Source: Cryptomeria japonica
Taxonomy: Eukaryota; Streptophyta; Pinopsida; Cupressales; Cupressaceae
Assembly: GCF_030272615.1 (NCBI RefSeq)
Contig: NC_081411.1
Coordinates: 159,603,471-159,667,470 of the forward strand
Reading direction: 5' to 3'
Length of the DNA stretch: 64,000 nt
Part shown: piece by piece, positions 9,884-22,074 of the stretch
Layout of the letters: each line of letters starts with the position of its first letter
How positions within the stretch are numbered: position 1 is the stretch's first letter
The notes under the pieces: model-generated
What the model was told of the DNA's origin: nothing
What the model saw: only the letters and a program-made list of their open reading frames with translations
Database searches by the model: none
Translations under genes and position numbers: made by a program

Positions 9884-12875
9884 GTTGGATCATTGATTTA
9901 GGGTCAACATACCACATTGTGTCAGAAGAGGTAGTGAGTAAGCTCAAGTTACAAAGGATACCCCACAACAACCCTTATACAGTCACTTGGTTGAACAAAG
10001 GCCAACATGTCCTAGTCAATGAGCAAGCATGGGTGGATTTTACCATTGGGAGGTATAAGGACAAAGTGTTATGTGATGTCCTACCCATGGATGCATGCCA
10101 TCTTCTATTAGGAAGACCATGTCAATTTTATAGACAAGCTATTCATGATGGAGCCAAGAATGCATACTCATTCAAGAAAGATGGAGTCACATTCAAGATC
10201 CAATCTATCCTTGAGGAAGGTGAAAAGAGAGTAGTAGGTCCTAATGTTCTTTTGGTGAGTGAAAAACAATTCTTGAAGACACTAGAGGAAGGTGAAGGTA
10301 TACAATTTGTATTAGTAATCAAGCCTAAAGAGGAAGGCAAGAAAGAGCATCCAGATTTGCCAATGGAGGTTCAAGACCTATTGAAGAAGTTCAAAGGCAT
10401 AATGAGTGATGGACAACCAACCACCTTACCTCCTAAAATAACCATAAGCCATCAAATAGAATTCATTCCCAGAGCATCCTTACCTAACAAGGCAACTTAC
10501 AAAATGACTCCCCAACAAAACGTTGAGATTGCCAAGCAAATCCAAGAGCTTTTAGACCAAGGCCTAATTAGGAAAAGCATTAGCTCTTGTGCTGTCCCTA
10601 TCGTGTTAGCCCCAAAGAAAGGTGGTACTTGGAGATTGTGTACTGATTCTAGAGCTATAAATAGGATCACCATCAGATATAGGTTTCCAATTCCTAGAAC
10701 AGAAGAACTAATGGATTTTTTAGGGGAAGCCAAGTACTTTACCAAGATTGACCTTAAAAGTGGATACCACCAAATCAGGATTAAGGAGGGTCATGAGAAA
10801 CTGTAAATTGGCCTACTCCTAAGTCAGCAATAGAAGTGAGAAGCTTCCATGGACTAGCTCAGTATTACAGGAAGTTCATTAGACAATTTAGTGCTATATG
10901 TGCACCAATGTTAGACACCATTAGAGGTGGAATGAAGGCAAATTTTTAGTGGAATGAACAAGAAAATAGAGGATTTGAAACCTTGAAGTAGAAGATAGCT
11001 ATTCAACCGGTATTAGTGTTGCCTAGTTTTGAGAAACTTTTCATAGTGGAATGTGATGCAAGCAATATTGCAGTAGGTGTTGTCCTAAGCCAAGAAGAAA
11101 GATGAGTAGCTTCCATAGTGAGAATCTAAGTGATGCAAAGAGGAAATACTCCTCTTATGACTTGGAATTATATGATTTAGTGCAGGCTTTGAGGAAGTGG
11201 AGACACTATCTCCTTCCTAAAGAATTTGTAGTCTATACGAACAATCAAGCACGAAGATTTCTAAACTCACAAGACAAACTTAGTCATAAAACATGAAATG
11301 GGTAGAGTACATGCAAGCCTAAACATTCACGATCAAACAAAAAAAAGGATAGTTGAACCGAGTTGCTGATGCATTGAGCAGAAGGCTCTTGACAGTCCAA
11401 GAAATTCAGTTGAGGAGCATAGGTGTTGACAGTTTTAGAGGCCTATACCCGGAGGATGAAGACTTCTGAAATGCCTACAAGGTGTGCAAGGAATACCCAA
11501 ATCATTTCCATAGTGAGTATTCATACTTTACTTTGCAAGATTGACTATTATTTAGAGGTGGACAACTTTGTGTGCCTAGAGGGTCAATGAGAGAATTCTC
11601 ATACAAGAGAAGCATAATGACAACCTTAGTGGTCATTTTGGAGTCAATAAGACTCAAGATTTGGTTTAGAGGTATTATTATTAGCCTAGGATGAATCAAG
11701 ATGTGAAAAGGTATGTGGAGACTTGTATTGTTTGTCAAAAGGCCAAGGGTACTTCTTCAAATGCCGGTTTATACCAACCTCTTCCCATACCAAATAGACC
11801 TTGGGAGTGCATTAGTATGGACTTTGTAGTAGGTCTACCAAGGACAAAGCAGGGATTTGACAACATTTATGTCATTGTGGACAGATTTAGTAAGATGGCC
11901 CACTTTGTGCCTTGCAAGACTACTCATGATGCATGCCAAATAGCTCATTTGTTCTTCAAGGAAATAGTAAGGATACATGGTTTACCCATGAGCATTGTTT
12001 CAGATAGAGACTCAAAGTTCATGAGTCATTTTTGGAAGACACTTTCGTACAATCTTGGCACCAACCTATCTTTTGGATCAGCCTACCATCCACAAATAGA
12101 TGGGCAGACCAATGTGGTGAATAGAAGCTTAGGGAACTTATTGAGGTGCCTTACAAAAGAGTATGGTCAGACATGGGATCAAGTGCTTTCACAAGTTGAA
12201 TATGCTTACAATGACATAATAAATAGGACCACCGACAAGATCCCTTTTGAAGTGGTCTATGGTGTTCACCCAAGGGGTATTTTGGAGCTAAGAGACTTAG
12301 GTAATGCAGCGGCAAGAAGTGGATATGCAAAAGACTTTTCTCAGTCAATGAAGGAAGTACATGAATTAGTCAAGCAAGCATTGATGGAGAACACAAGCAA
12401 AATTAAGCAAAAAGTTGATGAGAGAGGAAGAAGCTACAATTCCAAGTAGGAGATATTGTCATGGTGCACCTAAACAAAGCAAGGCTACAACAAGGGGTAC
12501 CTAACAAGTTGCAAATGAGAAGGTTGGGTCCATGTGCCATTCTAGCCAAGTATAGAGAAAATGCATACAAAGTGGACCTACCTAGTGACATAGGATTGTC
12601 ACCGGTTTTCAACATAGAAGGCTTAGTTTCCTACAAAGGACCAATTCAAGGTTCAGATTGCAGTCAATTAGAGGTATCAAATGATGCAAACAACCTTCAA
12701 CTACCAGAAAAACCAAATCCAAAGGCTGAGAAGGTGTTGAGTTAAAGGATCGCTAAGAAGACAAGGCATCAAATCTATTGGGAGAACCTAATCAAATGGC
12801 TACATGGGTGCTTGACATAGAGTTTAAGAAGTTAGGCATTGATCAGAATATGATCCCCAAGGAGGTGACTTAGTT
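9884..12875 (+). pseudogene. pol of gypsy A (PR-RT-RNase H-INT-chromodomain), RT core deleted
   Basis: The protease motif reads IIDLGST (DSG expected), followed by the flap region and LLGRPCQF. RT runs from KQIQELLDQGLIRKS to KIDLKSGYHQIRIKEG and then jumps at about 10805 to [21 protein letters not shown], so roughly 100 codons carrying the YxDD active site are missing. RNase H ([18 protein letters not shown]) is frameshifted. Integrase at 11640-12449 keeps CIVCQKAKG, the Asp of MDFVVGLP and VSDRDSKF, but the catalytic Glu in the DGQT.VVNRSLG context is Asn. After a frameshift at about 12449 the C-terminal domain and a chromodomain-like tail follow (KKTRHQIYWENLIKW, about 12750-12870). Chromodomains of this group target integration to heterochromatin. 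This copy is inactive. Confidence 0.88.
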
Positions 12876-12893
12876 TTCTTTTATTTGGGAGAA

Positions 12894-14432
12894 TGGTGCG
12901 GGAGCACCTAGGACTTAGGCTTATAGTCTTTTCTAAATTTTGGCTTGTACTGACCTTATCCAAGTCAAGTGTAGGCCTAGTTGAGTTAGTTATAAGTAGT
13001 GGTTTGAGTAGGAAATTGACCTTCTTGATGGTGAAAAGTGGTAAAACTTGGTATGAGCATGAGTGAGGTTTAGAATAGTCTTAGGAAAGCTTAAAAATTC
13101 ATGAGTAAAGACTTAGAATAGGTTTCATAGGTTGGAAAAGCAAAAAGTGCAAAATTGTAAAAGTTGTCATGACAACTTTTATCCTAAAATGCTTAGCGAT
13201 GGAGTTAGGGATAGCACAAAACCATAGAATGTTTCAAAATGTGGGGAAGACTATAAGAACCTCCTCTTTCATAGTTACGAAGGTTGGAGTTTTGTTTTTG
13301 TATGATCAACAATCTGAAACTACTCATTTTCGGACCGTTTGCCACTATTTTGGCTTATTTTGCTTGCAATGTGAATACAAATGGATTGAATCCATTGATC
13401 CCATAATGGATTGAGTTTCTTTGGTGTGTCTTAGAGTCATTTGTTTCATTTCAATCTTTTTAGATAGTGTGTGTTCGTGTTTTCATAGTTTTGTTTTCAA
13501 ACAACCAATTTTGGCTTGTATATAGCAATTTTGTGTAAAATGGTTGCCCCATAAAATCCCTCCATGCTACCATCACGACCTATTGGGAAATGGAAGGAAA
13601 CCACTTTTATAGTGCATATATGTAGGGATAATTTCTGGAAGTGATGTTTGATATGGCTACCACCTTGTTCTAGGCGAGTCCAGGAGCAACCCGGCTAGAG
13701 AACATGGTGAAATTTGAGTGCATAGTGCAGGGGTGAGCACAAAACCACAACCAAACCTTTTGGAGGGGTCCATGAAGTTCCTAAAAAATTTCCATTACAA
13801 GGAGAATCATTGAAAAGACCTGTAGATATCCATTTATCAAATTTGACCAGTCAATGCCGGTTCAGAGGCCTAGAAACCCTTCAAAACCCTCATTTTTGGG
13901 TTAGGGAATTGTACGATGAGATGGTAAACCTAAACCACCAAAATAACTTGGGGATAGGTGTACAATTGAAGAAAATCCAATCTTGTTGCAGGGTCTTTTG
14001 GACCATTTTCTTCCAAGCCCTAGAAAACCGGATTTTGGAGGCCTAATAGGGGCTCATTCCTTGTAGCCCTTTTCTAGGCAAAATGGTGAAATCGGTAAGA
14101 AAGATAATGGATGAAAACCACAAATGGAACCAAATGGTAATCACTTCATGTTAAATTATACCTCCACACCTTTTCAATAACTCACAAGAGCATGAGGTAA
14201 AATTGACAACTTGAAGACAAGACAACAAGAATGAGCAAGTGGGAAACACCTTGAAATGGTAGGGTTCCTAGTTAAACACTTGATGCAAACACCTTGAGTT
14301 TGACAAGAAGAAATCCATAGAAGAGATTGAGAAGGACTTGGAGGTCTTAGAGCATATCTAGACCTGGAGAGGTTGGTGGAATTGAGTAACACCAGCTAGG
14401 TGAAGTGTGAGCAAGCTAGGTGAACCCCATCA
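12894..14432 (+). mobile_element. 3' LTR of gypsy A (1.54 kb)
   Basis: A purine run GGGAGAA precedes TGGTGCGGG, a suitable polypurine tract and LTR start. The LTR ends CCCCATCA, giving TGGTG/CATCA near-inverted termini. The last 510 bp pair with the remnant 5' LTR. Confidence 0.78.
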
Positions 14433-14771
14433 TTTTTGGGCCGACTGGATCCTTTGGATCAATATATATATATATTCGTAATCATGCTTTGGAATGCAAT
14501 AAATTAGAATCAATAAGAGTATCATATAGATATACTGTGCCTATAAGATATATCTTTCGATTCAAGCTCCTGATTGTGACCTATTCTACCAGGCCTGTGT
14601 GCCAATATGTTGTAACCCACTTGTTACCGGTTGGATGTAATCAAATTTCATGTAATAAAACTATCTAATCTGCATTTCCTCCATCATATCTTTATGTTTC
14701 TATTGTGTTTACTCTTGTTGACTGGTCTGGACCGATCTCCTTGAAGTCCCTCCTCACTGGTGACTGCTTCA
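14433..14771 (+). mobile_element. Right part of the 5' LTR of gypsy B
   Basis: Corresponds to 19914-20248 of the 3' LTR (TTTTTGGGCCGAC through GACTGCTTCA). Contains a short (AT)n run near 14462. Confidence 0.85.
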
Positions 14772-14773
14772 AG

Positions 14774-14784
14774 TGGTATCAGAG
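14774..14784 (+). other. Primer-binding site of gypsy B
   Basis: TGGTATCAGAG, two bases after the LTR end. Confidence 0.85.
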
Positions 14785-14879
14785 AGAAGTTTCATTCCGG
14801 AGGTTATGTGTCCTAAATTTTATTGTAGGGTGGTGGATTACGGATCCGACCTGCAATTATAGAGGACTAGCGTGAATTA

Positions 14880-15912
14880 ATGGCACAAAGAGGAACTAGG
14901 AATGGTGGAGTGCGTGGGAATGCAAACCCTGTTGTGATGGAGATGTTGCAAGGAATAGAAGCCCGTTTAGAAGCTGTGGAGACAACCCAAAGAAGAGGTT
15001 GACATATTAAAGATGTAAGTGAATATGAAGGAGAAGAAGCCCCAACAGAACAAGTAAACCTACTAGCAGTTGATCTAGATGAAGAAAGGTTTTAAAGGTT
15101 TTGAGTAGGGCGAACACTAAACCTCATTTTACCCCACCGAAATATGATGAGAAGTTAGATTCAGATGAATTGATGGATTGGATCTCAAAGATGGAGAAGT
15201 ATTTCGATTTTAAAAATCCTGCAGAAGAGAGGAAGGTGAAATATGCCTGTACTCGGTCGAAAGGTCATGCATCTCTTTGGTGGGAACATTTGCAAGTTGA
15301 TAGATAAAGAAGAGGTAAAGAAAAGATTAAGACATGGGATCATATGATTGTGAAGTTGAAATCAAAGTTTTTGCCAGTGAATTATCAAGTGGATTTGTTC
15401 CGGAAGTTGCAGAATCCAAGACAGAAGGAATCTAGTGTGAAGGAGTACATCGAAGCATTTTATAAATTAAACATTAGATCTAGACATGTTGATGATGAAT
15501 TTGAACAAATTGTAAGATATTTGAATGGACTGCGGATGTCTATTCAATATGAACTCAGTATGATCAAATTGGAGAGTGTTGAAGAGGCTTACCAATATAC
15601 ATTAAAGGTTGAAGAGAAATTAAACAAAAGACATGAGCAGAGACATAGAGGTAGAGGTGGAATGTTTACTTGAGGAAGAGGATATACTGAAAGAAGAGGA
15701 ACTAATATAGATCAAAATTAGGTCAAGGAAGTGAGAAAAGAAGGTAATTCATACTGGAAGGATGATATAAATTTCTACCGAAGGAGAGAACCGGATGGTT
15801 ACTGAAATGAGAACTTTGGAAGACAAGATAATAGGAAATTTAGAGGAACCTGCTTTAAGTGTAGAGGAGAAGGACACCATGCATTAGAATGTAAGAAGAC
15901 AAAGGATACCTA
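14880..15912 (+). pseudogene. gag of gypsy B, degenerate
   Basis: Begins at ATG 14880-14882 (MAQRGTRNGGVRGNANPVV). The Retrotrans_gag domain spans about 15100-15640 (PKYDEKLDSDELMDWISKME, WWEHLQVD, LNGLRMSIQYELSMIKLE), with TGA and TAA stops and a TAA at about 15305. An Arg/Gly-rich stretch leads to an intact-looking CCHC knuckle, CFKCRGEGHHALEC, at about 15850-15891. A TAA follows near 15911. The knuckle would bind RNA; the ORF is broken in several places. Confidence 0.85.
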
Positions 15913-16049
15913 AAAAGCAGTAATGGTGGAAGAAAACCCCACCAGATTAGACAATAAACCGGAAGATGGAGAACTGCTAATGATGAGGAGAGCTTTGTGT
16001 CATACTGGAGGAGATGAAGAACCCTTGCAGAGGAAGAATCTATTTAAAA

Positions 16050-19000
16050 CCAGATGTAAGGTATCAGAAAGTGTTGTAAATTTGTTATTGATAGTGGTAG
16101 TTTAGATAATCTTGTTTTAGAAGAGATGATGAATAAGTTGAAATTGGAGAGGTTGAAACACCCTAAGCCTTATTAGATAGCATGGATTCAGGATGAACAT
16201 AAGCTGTTAGTAAGTGAACAATGTCTGGTGAAATTGAAAATTGGGAATTATCATGATGAAGTTTTGTGTGATCTTATGCCTATGGATATTTTTCATCTTT
16301 TGTTGGGTAGACCTTGGCAGTTTGATAGACAGGCAGTAAATGATAGAGGGAAGAATACATACACTATTGTGGCCAATGGAATGAAGCAAACCATGTTACC
16401 TTTGGAGGAACCTTTGAAGAATGAAGTCTGTACAAATGTCAGAATATTTTTAGTAGATGGAAGGAAATTCATGGATGGACTGAAACATGAGAATGTGCAT
16501 TTTGCCTTAATTCCTAAGAAGACTGAGAGACTGAAATTGGAAGAAGAGCACCCACAAGAGATAAGAGATTTGTTGACAGAAAATGAGGACATCATTTCAG
16601 ATAATGTACCTAATGGATTGCCACTTGTTAGAAGTATTAGTCATTGCATGGACTTGGTTCCTGGAGCTAGTTTGCCTAACAAAGCTGCACACTGGTTGAC
16701 ACTGACAGAGAATGAAGAACTGAATAGACAAGTGCAGGAGTTGTTGAAAAAAGGTTTGATTAGGGAGAGTCCGAGCCCTTGTACAGTACCACTAGTATTA
16801 ACACCTAAGAAGAATGGAGAATGGAGGACGTGTATTGATTCAAGAGCAATAAACAAGATCATAGTGAAATACCAGTTTCCTTTGCCTAGGATGGATGACA
16901 TAATAGACTGTTTGAGTGGAGAAAAATACTTTACAAAGATAGATTTAAAGAGTGGATATCATCACATCAGGATTAGAGAAGGTGATGAGTGGAAGGCAAC
17001 ATTTAAGACAAATGAAGGACTCTATGAATGGTTGGTGATGGCTTTTGGATTGACTAATGCACCAAGTACTTTCATGAGGATGATGAATGAGGTATTGAAG
17101 AAATTCTTGGGTAAGTTTGTTATTGTGTATTTGGATGACATTCCGATTTTCAATAAAATAAGAGAGGAGTATTTGTTGCAGTTAAGACAAGTTTTGCAGA
17201 GGTTGAGAGAAGAAAAGTTTTTGATCAATATCAAGAAGTATACTTTCATGAAGGATGAGTTGGTCTATTTAGGATTTGTGATATCTGAGGATGGTTTGAA
17301 GATGGACACTGATAAAGTGAAAGCCATTACTGAGTGGCCTACACCGAAAAGCGTTGGAGAGGTAAGATCATTTCATGGATTGGCTAGTTTTTACCGGAAG
17401 TTTGTTAGAAATTTCAATTCAGTTTGTAATCCTATGACTGAGACCATGAGAGGAGATCGAAAGGAATTCAAGTGGACAACCGGAGCAAACAAAAGTTTTG
17501 AATTGTTGAAGCAGAAAGTGACTGAGCAACCTGTGTTAGCTTTACTGGATTTCAATAAAGTATTTCAAGTGGGTTGTGATGCAAGTGAAATAGAAATAGG
17601 ATCACTCTTAAGTCAAGAAGGGAGAGCAGTAGCCTATTTCAGTGAGAAATTGAATGATGCCCGAAAGAGATATTCAGTGTATGATCAAGAATTTTTTGCT
17701 ATTATTCAAGCCTTGAAGAAATGGAGAAACTGCTTGTTGCCTAAGAAGTTTGTGTTGTATGCAGATCATCAAGCTTTGCAGTATTTGAATAGTCAGAGTA
17801 AGTTAAATTGGAGACATATGAGATGGGTAGAAGTCTTGCAGAGTTACACCTTTGTGTTGAAGCATATAAGTGGGAAATCTAACAAAGTTGTTGATGCATT
17901 GAGTAGGAGAAGGAATTTGCTGACAAAGATGAGAGTGAAAGTATTAGGTTTTGAAGATTTGAAGACCTTGTATGATGAAGACCCAAATTTTCTAGAACCT
18001 TGGAAAGCATGTAGAGAACCGGTTATGGCTGATAGGAGAAAATGGTTGGATTATTTCACTTAGGATGGGATGTTATTCAAGGGAGTTCATTTGTGCATAC
18101 CTAAGAGTTCCATGAGAGAGAACCTAATAAAAGAGAAACATAGTGGAGGCTTAGTCGGACATTTTGACACTGACAAAATAGTTGCATTGGTGAGTGAGCA
18201 ATACTTTTGGCCCCATATTCATAAGGATTTTAAGAGATATTTGTAGAGTTGTAGAGTTTATCAAGTTGCAAAAGGTAGTAGTCAGAATGTGGGATTGTAT
18301 AAACCTTTGACAATACCAATAAGACCTTGGGAGGATATAAGCATGGATTTTGTACTTGGATTGCCTAAGACATCGAGAGGGAATGATTCTATATTTGTGG
18401 TAGTGGATAGATTCTCTAAGATGGCTCTTTTCATACCTTGTAAGAAGACATCAGATGCATTACATGTAGCAGACCTATTTTTCAAGGAAGTGGTGAGATT
18501 ACATGGATTACCTAAGAGCATAGTTTCAGACAGAGACACTAAGTTTGTTGGCTATTTTTGGAGAAAAATTTGGAAGAAGATGAAGACAGATTTGAAGTTC
18601 AGTTCTACTTTTCATTCACAAACTGATGGACATACATAATTTGTTAACTGAAGTTTAGGAAACTTGTTGAGATGTTTAGTGGGAGATAAAACCGGAAGTT
18701 GGGATTTGATCCTTGCACAAAAAGAGTTTGCCTACAACAATTCAGTGAATAGAATTACCAAAAAAACACCTTTTGAGATTGTTATCAGAGTGCATCCTAC
18801 AGGAATATCAGAATTGAGAAACACTAGCAGTGAAAACTGGAAGAGTTCAGAAGCAGAAGATTTTATAGATCACATGGTAGCATTGCATATTCAGGTTAAA
18901 TAATATTTGGAAGAGATAAACAACAAATATAAGGAGAAGACATATGAGAAGAGGAGACATAAGGAATTTGAAGTTGACGATGAAATGATGGTATATCTGA

Positions 19001-19375
19001 GAAAACAAAGATTCCCGCTTGGAACTTATAATAAGTTGCAGATGAAGAAGTTTAGACCCTGTAAGACTTTGAGGAATTTCAGTTCTGGAAATGCATATGA
19101 AGTGGAGCTACCAGATAGTCTAAGCATTTCACCTATATTCAACATTGCAGATCTTCATGAGTACCATGAACTATAATTCAGTGAGGACAATGTTGTAGAC
19201 TTAGAGAAACAATTACCCCAGAAGGAATCAGATCAAATTGAAGAGATTTTGGATAGTAGGATTGGGCGTAGTACCCAAAATAGTTAGTACAAAGAAATCT
19301 TGTGAATTGGAAGGGTGGATCAGTTGAAGATTCATCTTGGATTTCTCAAGTAGAGGTAGACCGCCTTTGTTTCCC
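16050..19375 (+). pseudogene. pol of gypsy B (PR-RT-RNase H-INT-chromodomain), mostly intact RT
   Basis: The protease motif FVIDSGSLDN lies near 16090, with a TAG at 16174. A 611-codon open stretch (16228-18063) carries LLGRPWQF, the complete RT with YLDD at 17128-17139, the connection domain, and RNase H (VGCDASEIEIGSLLSQEG, YADHQALQYL). A TAG ends it. Integrase continues from about 18090: the HHCC second Cys pair reads SCRVYQ (one Cys lost), MDFVLGLP and VSDRDTKF keep two catalytic Asp residues, and the codon expected to encode the catalytic Glu is TAA (18637-18639). The C-terminal domain is at 18907-19176, and a chromodomain-like tail (QIEEILDSRIGRSTQN, then NWKGGSVEDSSWIS after a frameshift) at about 19230-19360. 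Confidence 0.9.
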
Positions 19376-19425
19376 TCTGACCCCTAAAAAGTGAGAGGCT
19401 CACTTTTTCATTAACCCTGAATGTC

Positions 19426-20248
19426 TGATGCAAGAGCATCCTCGGTTCACAGCAAGCTTGCATCAACCAAAAAAAAAAGTATTATTTATTTATTTATTTT
19501 TTCTGTTTGTAGTTTTAGTTTTCCTTTCTGCGTATCTTGGTTTTAGCTCACTGGATCCTATGGAGTTGGATTGATTCTACTTGAAGAATTGATCATATTT
19601 GTTGCTATCAGACCACATCTCATTTGGAGCACTTACCGACAAGATATCGCTACCATTTTCCATTACAGTTTCTTGTTACTAGGTGTTACTTTGTTACCGA
19701 TTGCGTGAGACCTATTTTGGTGAATCAGTGATCTACCAAGACCCATTTCGAAGCTTGCAGAGCCTTGGGTGTTGATTTCGATGTTCCTTGGCATGTGGCT
19801 GACCTACTCCCGTGATCTATGATTCATACTTTGGATTCTCTGGAGGAATCTCTTAGCGGAGGTCGACCTTGTTCATTTTGCATGTTAGGTCTTGTTCTTC
19901 AGGTTTCGATCCCTTTTTGGGCCGACTAGATCCTTTGGATCGATATATATATTTGTAATCGTTCTTTAGAATGCAATCAATTAGAATTAATCAGAGTATT
20001 AGATAGATAGACTATGCCTAGAAGATAGATCTTTCGATTCAAGGTCCTGGTTGTGACATATTCTACCAAGGTTGTGTGTCGGTATACTGTAACCTAGTTG
20101 TTACTGGTTGGATGTAATCACGTTTCATGCAATAAAACTATCTGTTACACATTGCTTGCATCATTTTTGTATGTTTCCATTGTGTTTACTCTTGCTGACC
20201 GGTGCAGATTGATCTCCTTGAAGTCCCTCCTCACTAGTGACTGCTTCA
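19426..20248 (+). mobile_element. 3' LTR of gypsy B (823 bp)
   Basis: TGATGCAAGAGCATCC to GACTGCTTCA; matches both halves of the split 5' LTR. It is more diverged from its partner than the A LTR pair, consistent with B being older than A. Confidence 0.85.
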
Positions 20249-20253
20249 CTGAT

Positions 20254-22060
20254 GCAGAAGAATCACTACCAAGAATGGGGAGAGTCCAGACAAGAGGAGG
20301 AAAATATTTGGCTTTCATATGCAGGGAAAAAACAAGAGTTAATTGTTTTTTACAAGAAATAAATAAAAGGCTTGGGAATGTGAAGAGCATGATCTTAGAA
20401 TTGAAAAAAAACAATTACCTAAAGAAGATGAGAAGGTGTGGATAAGAATATTCCAATAGTAGTTGACAAAAAATTAAAACACACAAAACATAGCAAATAA
20501 AAGTTATTCCAAGTACAAGAGAGAGTGTGCGTTATAGAATAGAGGAGAGAGGTGCAACGTGGATAGGAAATTCCATCCAGATTTAAGGGTGTAAATTTTA
20601 AAATTGTAGAGTAAAAGTGTGTAGGAAGAGCAGAGGGAGCCGTGTGAGTAAAGTAGTAAAAGAAAACCAAATTTGTATGCAAAGGAAAACAATCAAAATT
20701 ACAGTCAAAGAGAAATTCACGCAGGTAGAATGTGGATAGAGAGTTTTTAATAAAAATTGAAAGTTGATGAATTAAGAGTTTGGGGTGCAGTGCAGACTGG
20801 AAATAAAACAAAGTTCAAAAGAAATAATTGTAGATTACAAAATGAAAGCAAGACAAAAAGATAAGACATTGATCATAGAATCTGAAATAAAAGCCTTGCA
20901 AATGTAGATGAATACATTAATTTTTGATTTGCAGATTGAGAATACTATTGTAAATAAACAAAATATGGTCTAATTGAATATAATAACAAGTTATTTTTCT
21001 CAAAAACAGAGTAGAACAAGAAAATTAATATTTGACTATGATGTAGATTGAATTCATTTTTTGTGAATTGCATAGTTTATTATAAATTGATAAAGTTGAA
21101 GAGTTTGTATAATTTATTTAATTCTTGAGGTGTGATTAGAGTGGTTTGTGGTTTCAATATGATGATTTTGAGAGTGGAGAGAATCCACCAGAACTTGTGG
21201 GTAGAGGAAGCTTGAAGGTGTCTCAAGAAAACCTTAGAAAGTGTTTGATGCAAAAGAAGATTCTATAGCTGTAGAGGATTTCAGTTCTATAAGATTTTGT
21301 TGTAGGTAAGAGGAGACCTGTAACTATAGAGGGATTGGATCCTAGAAGGATTTGTTGCAAGGAGGAGTTGTGACTCTAGAGGGTAGAGAAGGAAGGCACA
21401 AAAACTTTGAATGAGATTGTGAAAGAAATTTTGTTGTAGAGGGATATAAGAGTCTTTAAAAATGAAGATGAGTTCTAAGATGAGTTCAAAGAGGAGCAAA
21501 GAAGGATGGTTGTAGATTAGAAGGTCTAGGGAAATGGATTTGATCACCTCATAGGCATATGATGACAATTGGGATGTGTTAGGGCTAGAAATAGGCTTAA
21601 AATGAGCTATGAGAGAGCACACTAAACTAAGGGTTGAAAAAGGAGCATGAAATTGTAAAAGATTACAATTTGTATTAATCTACACTATTTTTTAATAGGT
21701 AGGTCTTTGAGTTTGTGTGATTTGAATAGAGTCAAATTTGATAGTAATCTCTCCATGCATTGTGGGTTACAACTTGCACTTTCAATTTCCAATGAGGAGT
21801 CAAGCTTGAGAAGTTGTTATATCAAGTGGAGTTGTGTATGAAGGAAATTTTTACTTTACATAATAACATGGAGTTTTCATGTGCATGTATTTTTTATTAA
21901 GGGTAAAAAAAGTTTCAAAGGTTATGTACAAATAAATTTTGAAGGGATCTGGAACACACAAATACAAAAATGTCAATAGATATACGCATGAAAATATCTT
22001 AATAGCAACAAACCGAAGGAAAAAAACACAATAAAATACTTTGCAAGAAGAATAAGCAGA
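20254..22060. other. Spacer without recognised gene
   Basis: Low-complexity, A/G-rich plus strand. A loosely repeated phrase (TATAGAGGATT, GTTGTAGGTAAGAGG, GTTGCAAGGAGG) occurs at 21265-21380. No protein family recognised in any frame. Confidence 0.5.
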
Positions 22061-22074
22061 AGCCACCAAACAAC

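Larger units (their letters stand above)
7984..14432 (+). mobile_element. Ty3/gypsy chromovirus A, nested in the 5' LTR of B
   Basis: The element has a truncated 5' LTR (7984-8493), primer site, gag, protease, partial RT, RNase H remnant, integrase, chromodomain-like tail and a full 3' LTR (12894-14432). Its right end CCCCATCA abuts TTTTTGGGCCGACTGG, which matches the 3' LTR of B at 19914, so the insertion into B's LTR is directly visible. The left junction has lost about 1.0 kb of A's LTR together with about 0.1 kb of B's LTR, so A's target-site duplication cannot be checked. Confidence 0.88.
7637..20248 (+). mobile_element. Ty3/gypsy chromovirus B, complete outline, containing element A
   Basis: The element runs from a 5' LTR start (TGATGCAGGAG) to a 3' LTR end (GACTGCTTCA). 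Flanks are TTGAT (7632-7636) and CTGAT (20249-20253), a plausible 5 bp duplication with one change. Order: 5' LTR (split by element A), primer site, gag, protease, RT, RNase H, integrase, chromodomain-like tail, 3' LTR. That domain order is the chromovirus branch of Ty3/gypsy. Without A it is about 6.2 kb. Multiple stops and frameshifts make it inactive. Confidence 0.88.
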
